A stretch of DNA of 64,000 nt from Marinobacter sp. HL-58 (GCF_001314605.1 NZ_LIHP01000012.1:56080-120079); one strand, 5' to 3'; shown: positions 47,796-61,073, counted from the stretch's first letter. The notes: generated from the sequence alone by a model not told the origin. Program-made: numbers and translations.

Positions 47796-48155
47796 TCAGT
47801 CCGCACGTTCAATCTCGCAAAGGAGCGGATGCTCGCATTCCGAAGAATACTGGTTCACCTGTGCCGCCTTTGTTTCCGCGATGTCCCGGGTATAAACCCC
47901 GCATACGGCTTTTCCCTGCGTATGGACGAGCAGCATCACCTGCGTCGCCTTTTCTTCGTTCATTCCGAAGAACTTCATCAACACCTCCACGACAAAATCC
48001 ATGGGGGTGTAATCGTCGTTCAGAAGCATCACTCTGAAGCGTGCCGGACGCTTGAGAGCAGGCTTCTCGGGAGCAACACTGACATCGTCCTGACGCCCGG
48101 GTTGTTCGTCCTCTCCCTGATTTAATACTAGTAGAGAATTCTGGATAGTCCGCAT
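47796..48155 (-). CDS. clpS: ClpS, ClpA adaptor for N-degron substrates
   Basis: A 119-residue adaptor that recognises N-terminal Leu, Phe, Tyr and Trp. The core [19 protein letters not shown] holds the binding-pocket residues, and [20 protein letters not shown] completes it. The N-terminal tail (about 35 residues) is long and charged, as needed for ClpA engagement. It is the first gene of the clpS-clpA operon and diverges from cspD. Confidence 0.96.
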   Translation of the reverse strand: MRTIQNSLLVLNQGEDEQPGRQDDVSVAPEKPALKRPARFRVMLLNDDYTPMDFVVEVLMKFFGMNEEKATQVMLLVHTQGKAVCGVYTRDIAETKAAQVNQYSSECEHPLLCEIERAD

Positions 48156-48485
48156 GATTCTTTACCGGAAATCGGTGCCTCTTCCTAAAGATGGTTGTCT
48201 GCCGCCCGGTTTTCAAGGTGCCTGAACGGGCCGGGCGTGCACTGGTTAGCAATAACGCCATGATACAGGCTCCGGACCCGGTTCAACCATACATTCCGGC
48301 TATAACTGCTATTGACTCTGAGCGAATATTGGTCAACAGTACGATAGCAATGTAAAATAATGTAAATTGGCGTAAGGGCTTTGTAACTCGGCCCTGTTGG
48401 CGCCCGGTATCCATGCAAGGCAAAACGCTCGGCCAAAAACATCAAGAACAAAGACACTGACAGTGAAAGAACAGGGGAGTTCATC
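48156..48485. promoter_or_regulatory. 330-bp divergent region, clpS/cspD
   Basis: No gene is visible here. On the plus strand TTGGTC (48329-48334) and TAAAAT (48353-48358) are 18 bp apart and could start a cspD leader of about 120 bases. An earlier TTGACT at 48312 lacks a matching -10. The clpS-proximal half shows nothing I can name. Confidence 0.4.
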
Positions 48486-48812
48486 ATGCCAAGAGGCAAA
48501 GTAAAGTGGTTCAACAATGCCAAGGGTTATGGCTTCATTATCGAGGAAGGCTGCAGTGACGATCTGTTTGCTCACTTCTCTTCAGTGCAAATGGAAGGTT
48601 ACAAGACCCTCAAGGCCGGCCAGCCCGTCACCTTCGACAAGAAACCCAGTGACAAGGGCATTCACGCGGTCAATATTGTTCCTGAAGAGCAACCGCAGAA
48701 ACAGGCTTCTTCGGAGACCAGTGCCGAAAAGCAACCAGGCAGTGGCAGTAGCGACACCCAGCATGATCAGAACAGTGACTACCGGGATCATCCTCGCGCA
48801 GCGAACGCCTGA
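48486..48812 (+). CDS. cspD: CspD-like cold-shock-domain protein with acidic tail
   Basis: A 108-residue protein. The N-terminal cold-shock domain (1-67) has KGYGFIIEEG and DLFAHFSSVQM, like CspD, which inhibits replication in stationary phase. About 40 low-complexity residues rich in S, Q, E and D follow and are likely disordered. Its position opposite clpS-clpA matches other gammaproteobacteria. Confidence 0.9.
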   Translation: MPRGKVKWFNNAKGYGFIIEEGCSDDLFAHFSSVQMEGYKTLKAGQPVTFDKKPSDKGIHAVNIVPEEQPQKQASSETSAEKQPGSGSSDTQHDQNSDYRDHPRAANA

Positions 48813-49021
48813 CCCGTAGCCCCTGGACTTTTGCTACCGCACACTGCCTGCAGCTGTGCCGCCCTGCAACAGCCGTGAAGGCAATTTCGCGGCATTGCTT
48901 TTGTTTGTCCGAAAACTATCAGTGTTGCAGGGCCTCCTGATTTCTCTGCCTTTATCTCCGGATGGCTCCGGTTTCTGGCATACTACCCTCCTGAAATTTC
49001 CTGCGAAGGCTCCAGCCCGCG

Positions 49022-49666
49022 ATGGCAACGCTGATTCTGTTCAACAAACCTTTCCGGGTGATGTGTCAGTTTACCGACGACCGTGGCGACGCCGATGGCA
49101 ACCGCCGTGCGACCCTGTCGGACTGGATCCGCATTCCGAATGTCTATCCGGCCGGCCGCCTGGACTTCGACTCCGAGGGCCTGCTGCTCCTGACGGGCGA
49201 CGGGCAGCTACAGCACCGCATCGCGTCTCCTCGACACAAAATGCCGAAAACCTACTGGGTGCAGGTAGAGGGTGAGATAACGCCGGAGGCCCTGAAGCGG
49301 TTGCGTGAAGGGGTAGAAATGAAAGACGGCAAGACCCGGCCAGCCGATGTGGCACCCATGGAACCACCGGAGCTCTGGCCCCGGAATCCGCCGGTTCGAT
49401 ACCGGGAATCCGTACCCACCAGCTGGATACGGATGACCATTACCGAGGGCAGGAACCGCCAGGTACGCCGCATGACAGCTGCCGTAGGCTTCCCTACCCT
49501 GCGGCTGGTTCGCTATGGTATCGGTGAGTGGACGCTGGACGGACTCGCCCCTGGCGAATTCAGGAAGCTGACTGTCCATACCCCGGCGTCGTCGCCACCC
49601 GGGTACCGGGCAAAGAAACCCTCCACCTTTCGCAAACAGCCACCTCGGAGAAGCCGCCGATCATGA
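49022..49666 (+). CDS. rluE: 23S rRNA pseudouridine synthase RluE
   Basis: A 214-residue RsuA-family pseudouridine synthase, expected to modify U2457 of 23S rRNA. The catalytic motif is GRLDFDSEGLLLLT with its aspartate, and GRNRQVRRMTAAVGFPTLRLVR follows. There is no N-terminal S4 domain, as normal for RluE, and the C-terminus is basic. The 209-bp gap before it, back to cspD, holds no gene. Its stop overlaps the Nudix start. Confidence 0.92.
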   Translation: MATLILFNKPFRVMCQFTDDRGDADGNRRATLSDWIRIPNVYPAGRLDFDSEGLLLLTGDGQLQHRIASPRHKMPKTYWVQVEGEITPEALKRLREGVEMKDGKTRPADVAPMEPPELWPRNPPVRYRESVPTSWIRMTITEGRNRQVRRMTAAVGFPTLRLVRYGIGEWTLDGLAPGEFRKLTVHTPASSPPGYRAKKPSTFRKQPPRRSRRS

Positions 49667-50112
49667 CCTGGACACCCCACGCCACCGTTGCCGTCATCGT
49701 GGAAGATGAACAGGGCCGCTTTCTGCTGGTGGAAGAAATGAGCCATGGCGAGGTGGTGTACAATCAACCCGCCGGACACGTGGAAGAGGGCGAGAGAATC
49801 ATCGACGCCGCACTTCGCGAAACCCTGGAAGAAACCGGCTGGAAAGTCGAGCCTGAACACTTCCTGGGCGTTTATACCTACAAAGCGCCGGCAAACGGGG
49901 TCACCTATTACCGCTTCTGCTTCTCGGCAAGAGCCCTGTCCCGGGTCACCCGCGAGCTGGATGACGGCATCATTGCCGCCCACTGGCTGACACCGGACGA
50001 GATCAGGGAGCAATCCGACAGGCTCCGCAGCCCGCTGGTGATGCAGTGCATAGAAGATTACCGAAACGGGCGCCGCTTTCCCCTGGATGTCATTGTCGAA
50101 CCGCAGACGTAA
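49663..50112 (+). CDS. nudJ: Nudix hydrolase, NudJ-like
   Basis: A 149-residue phosphohydrolase. The Nudix box GHVEEGERIIDAALRETLEETG matches GX5EX7REUXEEXGU. NudJ acts on thiamine pyrophosphates and nucleoside phosphates. The ATG at 49663 overlaps the rluE stop, and the gene lies just before mnmA, as in Pseudomonas. Confidence 0.9.
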   Translation: MTWTPHATVAVIVEDEQGRFLLVEEMSHGEVVYNQPAGHVEEGERIIDAALRETLEETGWKVEPEHFLGVYTYKAPANGVTYYRFCFSARALSRVTRELDDGIIAAHWLTPDEIREQSDRLRSPLVMQCIEDYRNGRRFPLDVIVEPQT

Positions 50113-50161
50113 CCTGGCTTAAATGCTAGAATCCGTCCCTTTGAACCCGACAGACCCAGAC

Positions 50162-51322
50162 ATGACTAAAGCACCTGAAAATACCCGAGTGATTGTCGGC
50201 ATGTCCGGCGGCGTGGACTCCTCCGTGGCAGCCTGGCTCCTGAAAGACCAGGGCTACCAAGTGGAAGGCCTGTTCATGAAGAACTGGGACGAGGACGACG
50301 GCACCGAATACTGCACCGCCATGACAGACCTGGCCGACGCCCGGGCAGTAGCGGATACCATCGGTATCACCCTGCACACTGCCAGCTTCGCGGCCGAATA
50401 CTGGGACCGGGTATTCGAGCACTTTCTGTCTGAATACAAAGCCGGTCGGACTCCCAATCCGGATATCCTCTGCAACAAGGAAGTGAAATTCCGGGCCTTC
50501 CTCGATTACGCCATCACCCTCGGTGCTGATTACATCGCCACGGGCCATTACACTCGCCAGCGGCCCCTGAACGATGGCAGCGGCAGGGCCCAACTGCTCA
50601 AAGGGCTGGATCCCAACAAGGACCAGAGCTACTTTCTGCACGCGGTTTCCGGCGAACGTATTGCCCGCACCCTGTTTCCAGTGGGCGAACTTGAGAAACC
50701 GGAAGTACGGCGCATCGCCGCCGACCAGGGATTCATTACCCACGACAAGAAAGACTCCACCGGCATCTGTTTTATCGGTGAACGCAAGTTCCGGGATTTC
50801 CTGAAGCAGTATATTCCCGCCCAACCCGGTAATATCGAAACCCCCGATGGCAAAGTGATCGGGCGCCACCAGGGCCTGATGTACCACACCATCGGCCAGC
50901 GCCAGGGCCTTGGTATCGGCGGCCTGAGCGAGTTTGGCGACGAGCCCTGGTACGTGGCAGAGAAAGACCTTTCCCGGAATGTGCTGATTGCCGTCCAGGG
51001 CAAGCACCATCCGCTGCTGTTTTCCCGTGGCCTGCTCAGTGGCCCGGTGGACTGGATTGCCGGTGAGCCACCGGCGACCGAATTCCGTTGCAAAGCCAAA
51101 ACCCGTTACCGCCAGCCGGACCAGGACTGTGTGGTTACGGCCACAACCAGTGGATTCCGGGTAGTTTTCGACGAAGCCCAGCGGGCTGTCACACCGGGCC
51201 AGTCGGTGGTGTTCTATGATGGTGAAGTCTGCCTGGGTGGCGGGGTTATCGAGCAAACCTGGCGCGACGGTGAACCCGAACCGGCAGTGACCATCAACAA
51301 GCCAGAGGAAGCCGGCGCATGA
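50162..51322 (+). CDS. mnmA: tRNA-specific 2-thiouridylase MnmA
   Basis: A 386-residue enzyme that puts sulfur on U34 of Lys, Glu and Gln tRNAs. The PP-loop is GMSGGVDSS (13-21), and the catalytic cysteines are Cys104 ([10 protein letters not shown]) and Cys203 (TGICFIGER). Start [12 protein letters not shown] at 50162 fits; the frame is open 13 codons earlier without similarity. The stop overlaps hflD by four bases. Confidence 0.97.
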   Translation: MTKAPENTRVIVGMSGGVDSSVAAWLLKDQGYQVEGLFMKNWDEDDGTEYCTAMTDLADARAVADTIGITLHTASFAAEYWDRVFEHFLSEYKAGRTPNPDILCNKEVKFRAFLDYAITLGADYIATGHYTRQRPLNDGSGRAQLLKGLDPNKDQSYFLHAVSGERIARTLFPVGELEKPEVRRIAADQGFITHDKKDSTGICFIGERKFRDFLKQYIPAQPGNIETPDGKVIGRHQGLMYHTIGQRQGLGIGGLSEFGDEPWYVAEKDLSRNVLIAVQGKHHPLLFSRGLLSGPVDWIAGEPPATEFRCKAKTRYRQPDQDCVVTATTSGFRVVFDEAQRAVTPGQSVVFYDGEVCLGGGVIEQTWRDGEPEPAVTINKPEEAGA

Positions 51323-51963
51323 GCCGATCGATACACGACCAGACGCTTGCCCTGGCCGGGGTTTTCCAGGCAGCGGCACTGGTGCAGCAAGTGGCCCATT
51401 CCGGCCAATGCGCGGAATCCAGCTTCGAAACCTGCATGCGTTCGCTTTTCGCCACCCAACCGGAAACCACGCTGGATGTCTTCGGTGGTGAGCTGAAGGA
51501 TCTGCGGGAAGGCCTGTCCACCCTCGCCAGCGTTCTCAGCCAGCAAAGCAAGCAGCAGGACATTGAAGTGCTGCGTTACGCCCTTAACCTGATCAATCTG
51601 TCGTCCAAGCTGCAGCGCAACAAGGATATGCTTGAGGTGATCGGCAGTCGCATTGACCAGGCCCGGCACACCGCCAGCCATTTTGGCTACAGCCACGGCA
51701 ACCTGATTGCCAACCTGGCTTCCATCTACGCGGACACCATCAGCACTTTTCGACAGCGCATCCAGGTTACCGGCGAACCGACCATTCTCCAGCGCGAGGA
51801 GAACGCTGCCAGGGTTCGCGCCTTGCTTCTGGCCGGAATTCGCTCCGCAATCCTGTGGAACCAGACCGGCGGTCGCCGCTGGCAACTGATTTTCAACCGT
51901 CGCAAGGTGATCATGACTGCCCGTGAACTGGCCGAGAAGGCAAACCGTTCCGTTTACGACTGA
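51319..51963 (+). CDS. hflD: HflD, high-frequency lysogenization protein homologue
   Basis: A 214-residue all-helical peripheral membrane protein. Typical sequence includes [34 protein letters not shown] and [23 protein letters not shown]. In E. coli it modulates lambda CII; its normal role is unclear, but it is always found between mnmA and purB. Confidence 0.93.
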   Translation: MSRSIHDQTLALAGVFQAAALVQQVAHSGQCAESSFETCMRSLFATQPETTLDVFGGELKDLREGLSTLASVLSQQSKQQDIEVLRYALNLINLSSKLQRNKDMLEVIGSRIDQARHTASHFGYSHGNLIANLASIYADTISTFRQRIQVTGEPTILQREENAARVRALLLAGIRSAILWNQTGGRRWQLIFNRRKVIMTARELAEKANRSVYD

Positions 51964-52025
51964 ATCCCGGCTGTCGCTGGTGTATCATATGCGCCCCCTG
52001 TTTTTCTTTACCGATTCTTTGATGA

Positions 52026-53408
<1,383 letters not shown>

Positions 53409-53411
53409 ACC

Positions 53412-54563
53412 ATGAAACTGCCCGGCGGCATGCCCGCGCAGGAATTCCTGCGGGATTACTGGCAGAAGAAACCACTGGTGATCCGCCAGGCATTCCCCGG
53501 CTTCGAATGCCCGGTTTCAGCGGACGAACTGGCGGGCCTGGCCTGTGAGGAAGCTGTCGAGTCCCGCATTGTCATCGAGAACGACAACGGCAAACCCTGG
53601 CAGCTGCACAACGGTCCCTTCGATCCCGGGCGTTTCGCCAGACTGCCGGAAACCCACTGGACCCTGCTGGTACAGGGCCTTGATCATTGGGTTCCGGACA
53701 TTGCCGACCTGTTGGACGAGTTCCGTTTCGTGCCCAACTGGCGGCTGGACGACATCATGGCGAGCTACGCACCCGAGGGTGGCAGCGTGGGCCCCCACTA
53801 CGATCAGTACGATGTGTTCCTGCTGCAGGCCCAGGGGCATCGGCGCTGGACCTTTGGCGGTCACTGCGATCACACCTCACCCCGGGTGGACGGCACGCCC
53901 CTGAGAATTCTCAGCAGCTGGGATGGCGAGGAAACCGTGACCCTGGCGCCCGGTGACATGCTCTACCTGCCACCCGGCATTGGCCACCACGGCGTGGCCG
54001 AGGATGACTGCATTACCCTGTCGGTGGGTTTCCGTGCGCCCACCATTGACGACGTTCTGACCGGTTTTACAGATTTTCTCTGCGGCCAGTCCGATGCCTC
54101 CGAACACCTGAACGACCCGGACCTGCAGGTTCAGGATAATCCGGGAACCATTGCCCCGGAAGTCATTGACCGCCTCGACAGCGTGATTCGCGCAAAGCTC
54201 ACCGACAAACGCCAGCTGGCGCTGTGGTTCGGCCAGTACGCCACAGCTCCGAAAAGCCTCGACATCGTGGTGCCTGCGGAAGAGCCGGTAACACCGCAGT
54301 CGCTCAGTGCCTGGATTGCCGCCGGCGACCGGTTGCGCTGGAATGAAGGCTCCCGTTTCGCCTACCATGAATTTGAACAGGAAACAGCACTGTTCGTGGA
54401 TGGCGAACAGTTCCTGCTGCGCGGTGACGCCCGGCCCCTGGCTCCCCTGCTCTGCGCCGGTGCCAGACCGGATATGGCAGCACTGGGTGGTTACGCAGGT
54501 GACGACGCCATCTGCGGGCTGCTGGCCAACCTCGTTAACCAGGGGTCTCTGTATTTCGAGTGA
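53412..54563 (+). CDS. roxA: Ribosomal protein L16 arginine hydroxylase (YcfD/RoxA-like)
   Basis: A 383-residue JmjC-type 2-oxoglutarate oxygenase. The iron ligands are His129 and Asp131 in GPHYDQYDVFLLQ, with a distal histidine in LPPGIGHHGVA; a C-terminal winged helix (about 300-383) is typical. In E. coli YcfD hydroxylates Arg81 of L16. It lies 3 bp after purB, and oxygen dependence makes it a possible oxygen-linked translation regulator. Confidence 0.92.
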   Translation: MKLPGGMPAQEFLRDYWQKKPLVIRQAFPGFECPVSADELAGLACEEAVESRIVIENDNGKPWQLHNGPFDPGRFARLPETHWTLLVQGLDHWVPDIADLLDEFRFVPNWRLDDIMASYAPEGGSVGPHYDQYDVFLLQAQGHRRWTFGGHCDHTSPRVDGTPLRILSSWDGEETVTLAPGDMLYLPPGIGHHGVAEDDCITLSVGFRAPTIDDVLTGFTDFLCGQSDASEHLNDPDLQVQDNPGTIAPEVIDRLDSVIRAKLTDKRQLALWFGQYATAPKSLDIVVPAEEPVTPQSLSAWIAAGDRLRWNEGSRFAYHEFEQETALFVDGEQFLLRGDARPLAPLLCAGARPDMAALGGYAGDDAICGLLANLVNQGSLYFE

Positions 54564-54600
54564 CCCTTTATTGCGCGACACCAGGGTGATTGAAAGCGGA

Positions 54601-55566
54601 ATGAACGTGCGGATTCGTAAATATAGCTGGCAACTGGCACCGGCCGATGTCCGGAACATACGCCAGACGGTGTTTGTGGAAGAGCAGCAGGTTCCGCCAG
54701 AGCTGGAGTGGGACGACACCGACGAGATTGCAGACCATTACCTGGTGGTACTGCCCGACAACACCCCGGTCGGGGTCGGACGTCTGTTCTCGACCCTTGG
54801 GGAAACGGCCCACATCGGGCGCATGGCGATCCTTCCGGCCCATAGAGGCAAAGGCATCGGTGAGCGCCTGCTGCACCACCTGATATCCGAGGCCGCCGAC
54901 CAGTTCAGCGAACTGCGGCTCTCCGCGCAGGAGCACGCCATTCCCTTCTACCAGCGCTCCGGCTTCCATGTCTGCTCGGACCGCTACGATGATGCCGGCA
55001 TCCCCCACGTGGACATGCGCTGCATGGCGCCGGCGCAGGTCAGTAACGCCCTCGAATCCCGTCCGCACCCAATGCTGCTTGGGGAAGACCAGCACACCTG
55101 GCTGTTTGACAGCGAACGCACCATGACTGACCTGATGGATTCCGTCGTCGGCCAGGCACGTCAGCGGCTCTGGTTGTATGATCGCCTGCTGGATCATGAC
55201 CTTTACGACCGGCCGCGTTTCCGTGAGCTGATATCTGCCCTAGCCCGCCGCCACCGACTCAGCGAGGTGCGCCTGCTGATTCACGATGACAGGCCACTGG
55301 TCAAACGCCGTCACCAGATTGTGGAGCTGATGCGTCGCCTGCCCAGCCGCATCGAACTCAGGCTGATCAATGAGGACTATCCTGTGGATGACCAGCCATT
55401 CCTGCTGGCCGACCGGGAAGGCGTCGTTTACCGCCACGACTTTTACAAACCGGAAGGATTCGCGAAGTTTGCCGACGGAGGCCGGGTGAAGCTGCTTGCA
55501 GAATCCTTCCAGCGCATGTGGGATGCCGGAAAAGGCTCACTGGAGTTGCGGGAACTACCGCTCTGA
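54601..55566 (+). CDS. GNAT acetyltransferase with C-terminal DUF7931-like domain
   Basis: A 321-residue two-part protein. Residues 1-145 are a GNAT N-acetyltransferase with VGRMAILPAHRGKGIGERLL-type acetyl-CoA loop (IGRMAILPAHRGKGIGERLLH) and an AQEHAIPFYQRSGF motif. Residues about 160-321 form a second domain with RQRLWLYDRLLDHDLYD and LLIHDDRPLVKRRHQIVELMRRL, resembling the phospholipase D-like fold but without an HKD motif. The substrate is unknown. It overlaps the convergent LysR gene by 12 bases. Confidence 0.82.
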   Translation: MNVRIRKYSWQLAPADVRNIRQTVFVEEQQVPPELEWDDTDEIADHYLVVLPDNTPVGVGRLFSTLGETAHIGRMAILPAHRGKGIGERLLHHLISEAADQFSELRLSAQEHAIPFYQRSGFHVCSDRYDDAGIPHVDMRCMAPAQVSNALESRPHPMLLGEDQHTWLFDSERTMTDLMDSVVGQARQRLWLYDRLLDHDLYDRPRFRELISALARRHRLSEVRLLIHDDRPLVKRRHQIVELMRRLPSRIELRLINEDYPVDDQPFLLADREGVVYRHDFYKPEGFAKFADGGRVKLLAESFQRMWDAGKGSLELRELPL

Positions 55567-56565
55567 GTGATGAATGCCGGGGACATCCGCCGATTCGAAC
55601 TGCGCCCCGAACGGAGCGAATTCCGTATCCACTTCCTCTGCCACTTCCGCGATCACTTTTCTCAGCCACTGGTGATCGGTATTGTGCTGCAGCAACGGAC
55701 TCCAGGCCATTTTCAGCTCGAATGGCGGAATCTCGAACGGCGGCACCTTCACGACCAGATTGGGGTTGTCCTTCTGCAACCAGGCGGCCCTTGAGGGCAG
55801 TGTGGCAATCAGGTCGTGCTGTTCCGCCAGCAACATTGCCACCTGGTAATGCCGGGTAAACACCGAAATCTGGCGCTTGCGACCCATCAGCGACAACGCC
55901 TCATCCACCCAGCCCAGTCGCTGGACATCCTTCGGGTTCACACCCACCCCGACACCAAAGCCGGTCTTGCTGACCCAGATATGACTGGCATCCAGATAGG
56001 TGTCCAGCGTGAAGGGTTCCTTCAGGATGGGATTGCGGGCGTTCATCAGGCAGGCAAAATATTCCGTCCACAGGGTTTTCTGGTGGAATGACTGTGGGAT
56101 CTTGTCGAAACGGTTTATGGCCATATCCAGCCGGCCCTGCTCCACATCCAGGAAGCTGACGTCACTGGGCGTCAGCACATCCAGGGTAACGTGGGGCGCT
56201 TCCTGACGAATCCGCCGAAGCACCCGCGGCATCAGGCAGGATTCGGCGTAGTCACTGGCCATGATCCGGAAGACCCGCTGACTTTCCATGGCGGCAAAGG
56301 CGGTTTTCTCGTGAATGGCCTGCTCGATGTCCGAGAGGATGCCGCGCACCAGTGGCTGCAGCTCCGCGGCACGTTCCGTTGCGGTCATTCCCTCACTGGT
56401 CCGCACCAGCAGGGGGTCACCGAAAAGGTCCCTCAGGCGGCGCAGGCCATTACTCATGGCAGGCTGGGTAATACCCAGGTGATTCGCTGCCTTGGTTACA
56501 TTTCGCTCCCTGAGAAGCACATCGAGATAGACCAGCAAATTCAGATCGACCCGGGAGATATCCAT
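55555..56565 (-). CDS. LysR family transcriptional regulator
   Basis: A 336-residue regulator with the N-terminal winged helix VDLNLLVYLDVLLRERNVTKAANHLGITQPAMSNGLRRL and a periplasmic-binding-like effector domain (about 92-305). The N-terminus is of the NodD/LinR-like subgroup. It is divergent from the unknown membrane protein at 56772 across 206 bp. A near-palindrome (AAAACGGAA and TTCCGGTTTT, 56654-56676) in that gap could be its site, though it is not a T-N11-A box. Confidence 0.88.
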   Translation of the reverse strand: MDISRVDLNLLVYLDVLLRERNVTKAANHLGITQPAMSNGLRRLRDLFGDPLLVRTSEGMTATERAAELQPLVRGILSDIEQAIHEKTAFAAMESQRVFRIMASDYAESCLMPRVLRRIRQEAPHVTLDVLTPSDVSFLDVEQGRLDMAINRFDKIPQSFHQKTLWTEYFACLMNARNPILKEPFTLDTYLDASHIWVSKTGFGVGVGVNPKDVQRLGWVDEALSLMGRKRQISVFTRHYQVAMLLAEQHDLIATLPSRAAWLQKDNPNLVVKVPPFEIPPFELKMAWSPLLQHNTDHQWLRKVIAEVAEEVDTEFAPFGAQFESADVPGIHHSER

Positions 56566-56771
56566 TGGTTGTCACCGGCTTTATTCACAGGATTAATATT
56601 GCCAAGCGTAGCAATTCACTGAAATGATAGAAACCCATAATCTTTCACATTTCAAAACGGAATCGTTTCCGGTTTTCTGCTAGTCTTTCGAATACTTGCT
56701 GGATTTCTCCGGTTCATTTCAGTCACCGGAGCTCCCAGTGGCAGCCCTTGAACCGGAGTGTTTGCAATAGA

Positions 56772-57545
56772 ATGGATACCACAATGATTGTGCTGCTTCT
56801 GGCAGCTATCGTTACCGTGTCGATCATCATTATTGTGGCCAGCCAGATGCGGGAACGTGCCCGTATCGAGCGTGCGCGGAAGATTACTGCCCTGGAAGAC
56901 AGCTATAACCGCGCCAATCGTCTGCTTTCCGAAATTCCCGGCCAGTACCTGACCGCCGATCTCAAGCTCCTGCTGATCAAGCGCATGGAGGAAACCTGCA
57001 GGGACCTCAAGGCGCTCAAATCCGACCAGCCCGTCAGCGAATGGCTCAGTGCCGCTCAACAGCTCAAACAGAAGGTCATGAACAACGACGACCAGCGAGC
57101 GCCCGTGAAGATTGATTCACCGGAAAAATCCAGCTACGTCAAGGAATTGCTGGAGAATCTCTTCAAAATGATTGAAGGCATGCACAAGGCCGGCAAGATC
57201 GACAGCGCCACCGCCAAGAAGAACCTCAAATTTGTATTGTTCCTGGTCCACAAGACCCACGCTGACCTGCATGTGTTCCAGGCCCGTGATTATGTGAAGC
57301 AGAACCAGATTCGCAAAGCCATTCACGCCTATCATCTGGCCAGTACCGAAATGGGCAAATCCCGGGACAACCCTATGGCCATGAAAGCGGTGAAGAGTTT
57401 CCGCACCCGCATCAAGGAACTGGAAGCCATGAAGGATGACACCTCAAAGGGGGGCGTTGCCGAAGGGCAATCGCGCCTTGACCGTGAATGGGATACCTTC
57501 CTGCACGATGACGAATGGCGTAAAAAGGCCGATTACGACGATTAA
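56772..57545 (+). CDS. Membrane-anchored protein of unknown function
   Basis: A 257-residue protein with one N-terminal membrane helix (about 5-25) and a cytoplasmic helical, charged body. Residues 118-215 include SSYVKELLENLFKMIEGMHKAG and FLVHKTHADLHVFQARDYVKQNQ and may be a helical-repeat domain; residues 222-257 are acidic. I recognise no catalytic motif. It is followed 63 bp later by a hybrid histidine kinase and may work with it. Confidence 0.7.
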   Translation: MDTTMIVLLLAAIVTVSIIIIVASQMRERARIERARKITALEDSYNRANRLLSEIPGQYLTADLKLLLIKRMEETCRDLKALKSDQPVSEWLSAAQQLKQKVMNNDDQRAPVKIDSPEKSSYVKELLENLFKMIEGMHKAGKIDSATAKKNLKFVLFLVHKTHADLHVFQARDYVKQNQIRKAIHAYHLASTEMGKSRDNPMAMKAVKSFRTRIKELEAMKDDTSKGGVAEGQSRLDREWDTFLHDDEWRKKADYDD

Positions 57546-57608
57546 CAATGCCCCGGCGGCCGATCAATACCATACCCGCTGCTGACCGACAGGGACTGTG
57601 AATACACT

Positions 57609-59939
<2,331 letters not shown>

Positions 59940-60372
59940 GGACCGAGCGCAGTTCGTCACGAAGAGCCATCATGCGCTTCTGGTCTATCCCCGTTCCACA
60001 CAACAGCCGGCCAGGCACGTCACTGGCCCGCTGGCGCAGGGCGACCCCTTCCCCGGTAAGGGTCACAGTAACAACCCGCTCATCCTCGGTATCCCGCTGG
60101 CGGGTAATGAGCCCCCGTTCCGCCAGGCGCTTAAGCAGGGGCGTCAGGGTGCCGGAGTCCAGCCTTAACCGCTTGCCCAGGTCCGATACCCTCACCGTTT
60201 TCTTCTCCCGGTTCGCCTCCCATAGCACCAGTAACACAAGATACTGGGGATAGGTCAGGTTGAGTTCCGCCAGCAGGGGACGATAGCGGGCAGTCACCGC
60301 CCGGTTGGCGGCATAAAGTGCGAAACAGAGCTGGTTATCCAGCGCCAGTGCATCATCTTTGTTGGTCATGGC

Positions 60373-60858
60373 CTACAGCAGCTTTTCGATGTCTGCGCGA
60401 ATGGCAGACGGTTTGGTGGTTGGCGGGTATCGATTAACCACTTCGCCATCACGGTTGACCAGGAACTTGGTGAAGTTCCACTTTACGGCTTCCGAACCAA
60501 GCAGGCCCCTGGCCTCGCGCTTCAGATACCCGAACAGAGGATGTGCATTGGGGCCGTTAACCTCAATCTTCGCAAACATCGGGAAATCCACGCCATAATT
60601 CAGACTGCAAAACTCGCTGATGGCCTTGTCGTCTTCCGGGTCCTGGTTGCGGAACTGGTTGCAGGGAAACCCCAGAACCTCAAACCCTTTGTCCTTCAGC
60701 TCCGAATAGAGGGATTGCAACCCCTCGAACTGCGGAGTGAAGCCGCATTTGCTGGCGGTATTGACGATCAGCAACACCTTGCCGCGATACTCTTCCAGAG
60801 AGTGTTCCTCACCACGGATGTCGGTTGCACTGAAATCATAGATACTTTCGCTACTCAT
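60373..60858 (-). CDS. gpx: Glutathione peroxidase-type thiol peroxidase
   Basis: A 161-residue peroxidase of the GPx family. The peroxidatic Cys38 is in NTASKCGFTPQFEGL; FPCNQF and KWNFTKFLV provide the glutamine, tryptophan and asparagine of the tetrad. A GGAG site lies upstream of ATG 60858. It likely uses thioredoxin rather than glutathione, as most bacterial members do. It is the first gene of the gpx-ohrR-like operon. Confidence 0.93.
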   Translation of the reverse strand: MSSESIYDFSATDIRGEEHSLEEYRGKVLLIVNTASKCGFTPQFEGLQSLYSELKDKGFEVLGFPCNQFRNQDPEDDKAISEFCSLNYGVDFPMFAKIEVNGPNAHPLFGYLKREARGLLGSEAVKWNFTKFLVNRDGEVVNRYPPTTKPSAIRADIEKLL

Positions 60859-60884
60859 AACGCTGCTCCACTTTATTTTCCACT

Positions 60885-60912
60885 ATTATATTGCTCACAA
60901 TTTACTTTACAA
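60885..60912 (-). promoter_or_regulatory. gpx promoter with overlapping operator
   Basis: On the minus strand, TTGTAA (60912-60907) and a perfect TATAAT (60890-60885) are 16 bp apart. Between and over them lies an inverted repeat, ATATTG-CTCA-CAATTT (60888-60903), the AT-rich type of site used by OhrR/MarR repressors. Repression by the operon's own MarR protein would fit. Confidence 0.65.
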
Positions 60913-61008
60913 CCAGATCATGGTGGTTGACGGCTCCAGTTCATGGAATCTGTGAGCAACGGGCGTTAAATCTCCGCTTCTGTGCCACAATTCATCACAA
61001 TTGGTCTG

Positions 61009-61036
61009 TTGTCGCCGGCCTTTGCTCCGCTAGAAT
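61009..61036 (+). promoter_or_regulatory. Probable alaA promoter
   Basis: TTGTCG (61009-61014) and TAGAAT (61031-61036), 16 bp apart, lie 37 bases upstream of the ATG at 61074. The match is moderate. Confidence 0.45.
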
Positions 61037-61073
61037 ACAGCCTTATGTCTTTTATTGAGGAAACACCGGGCTT

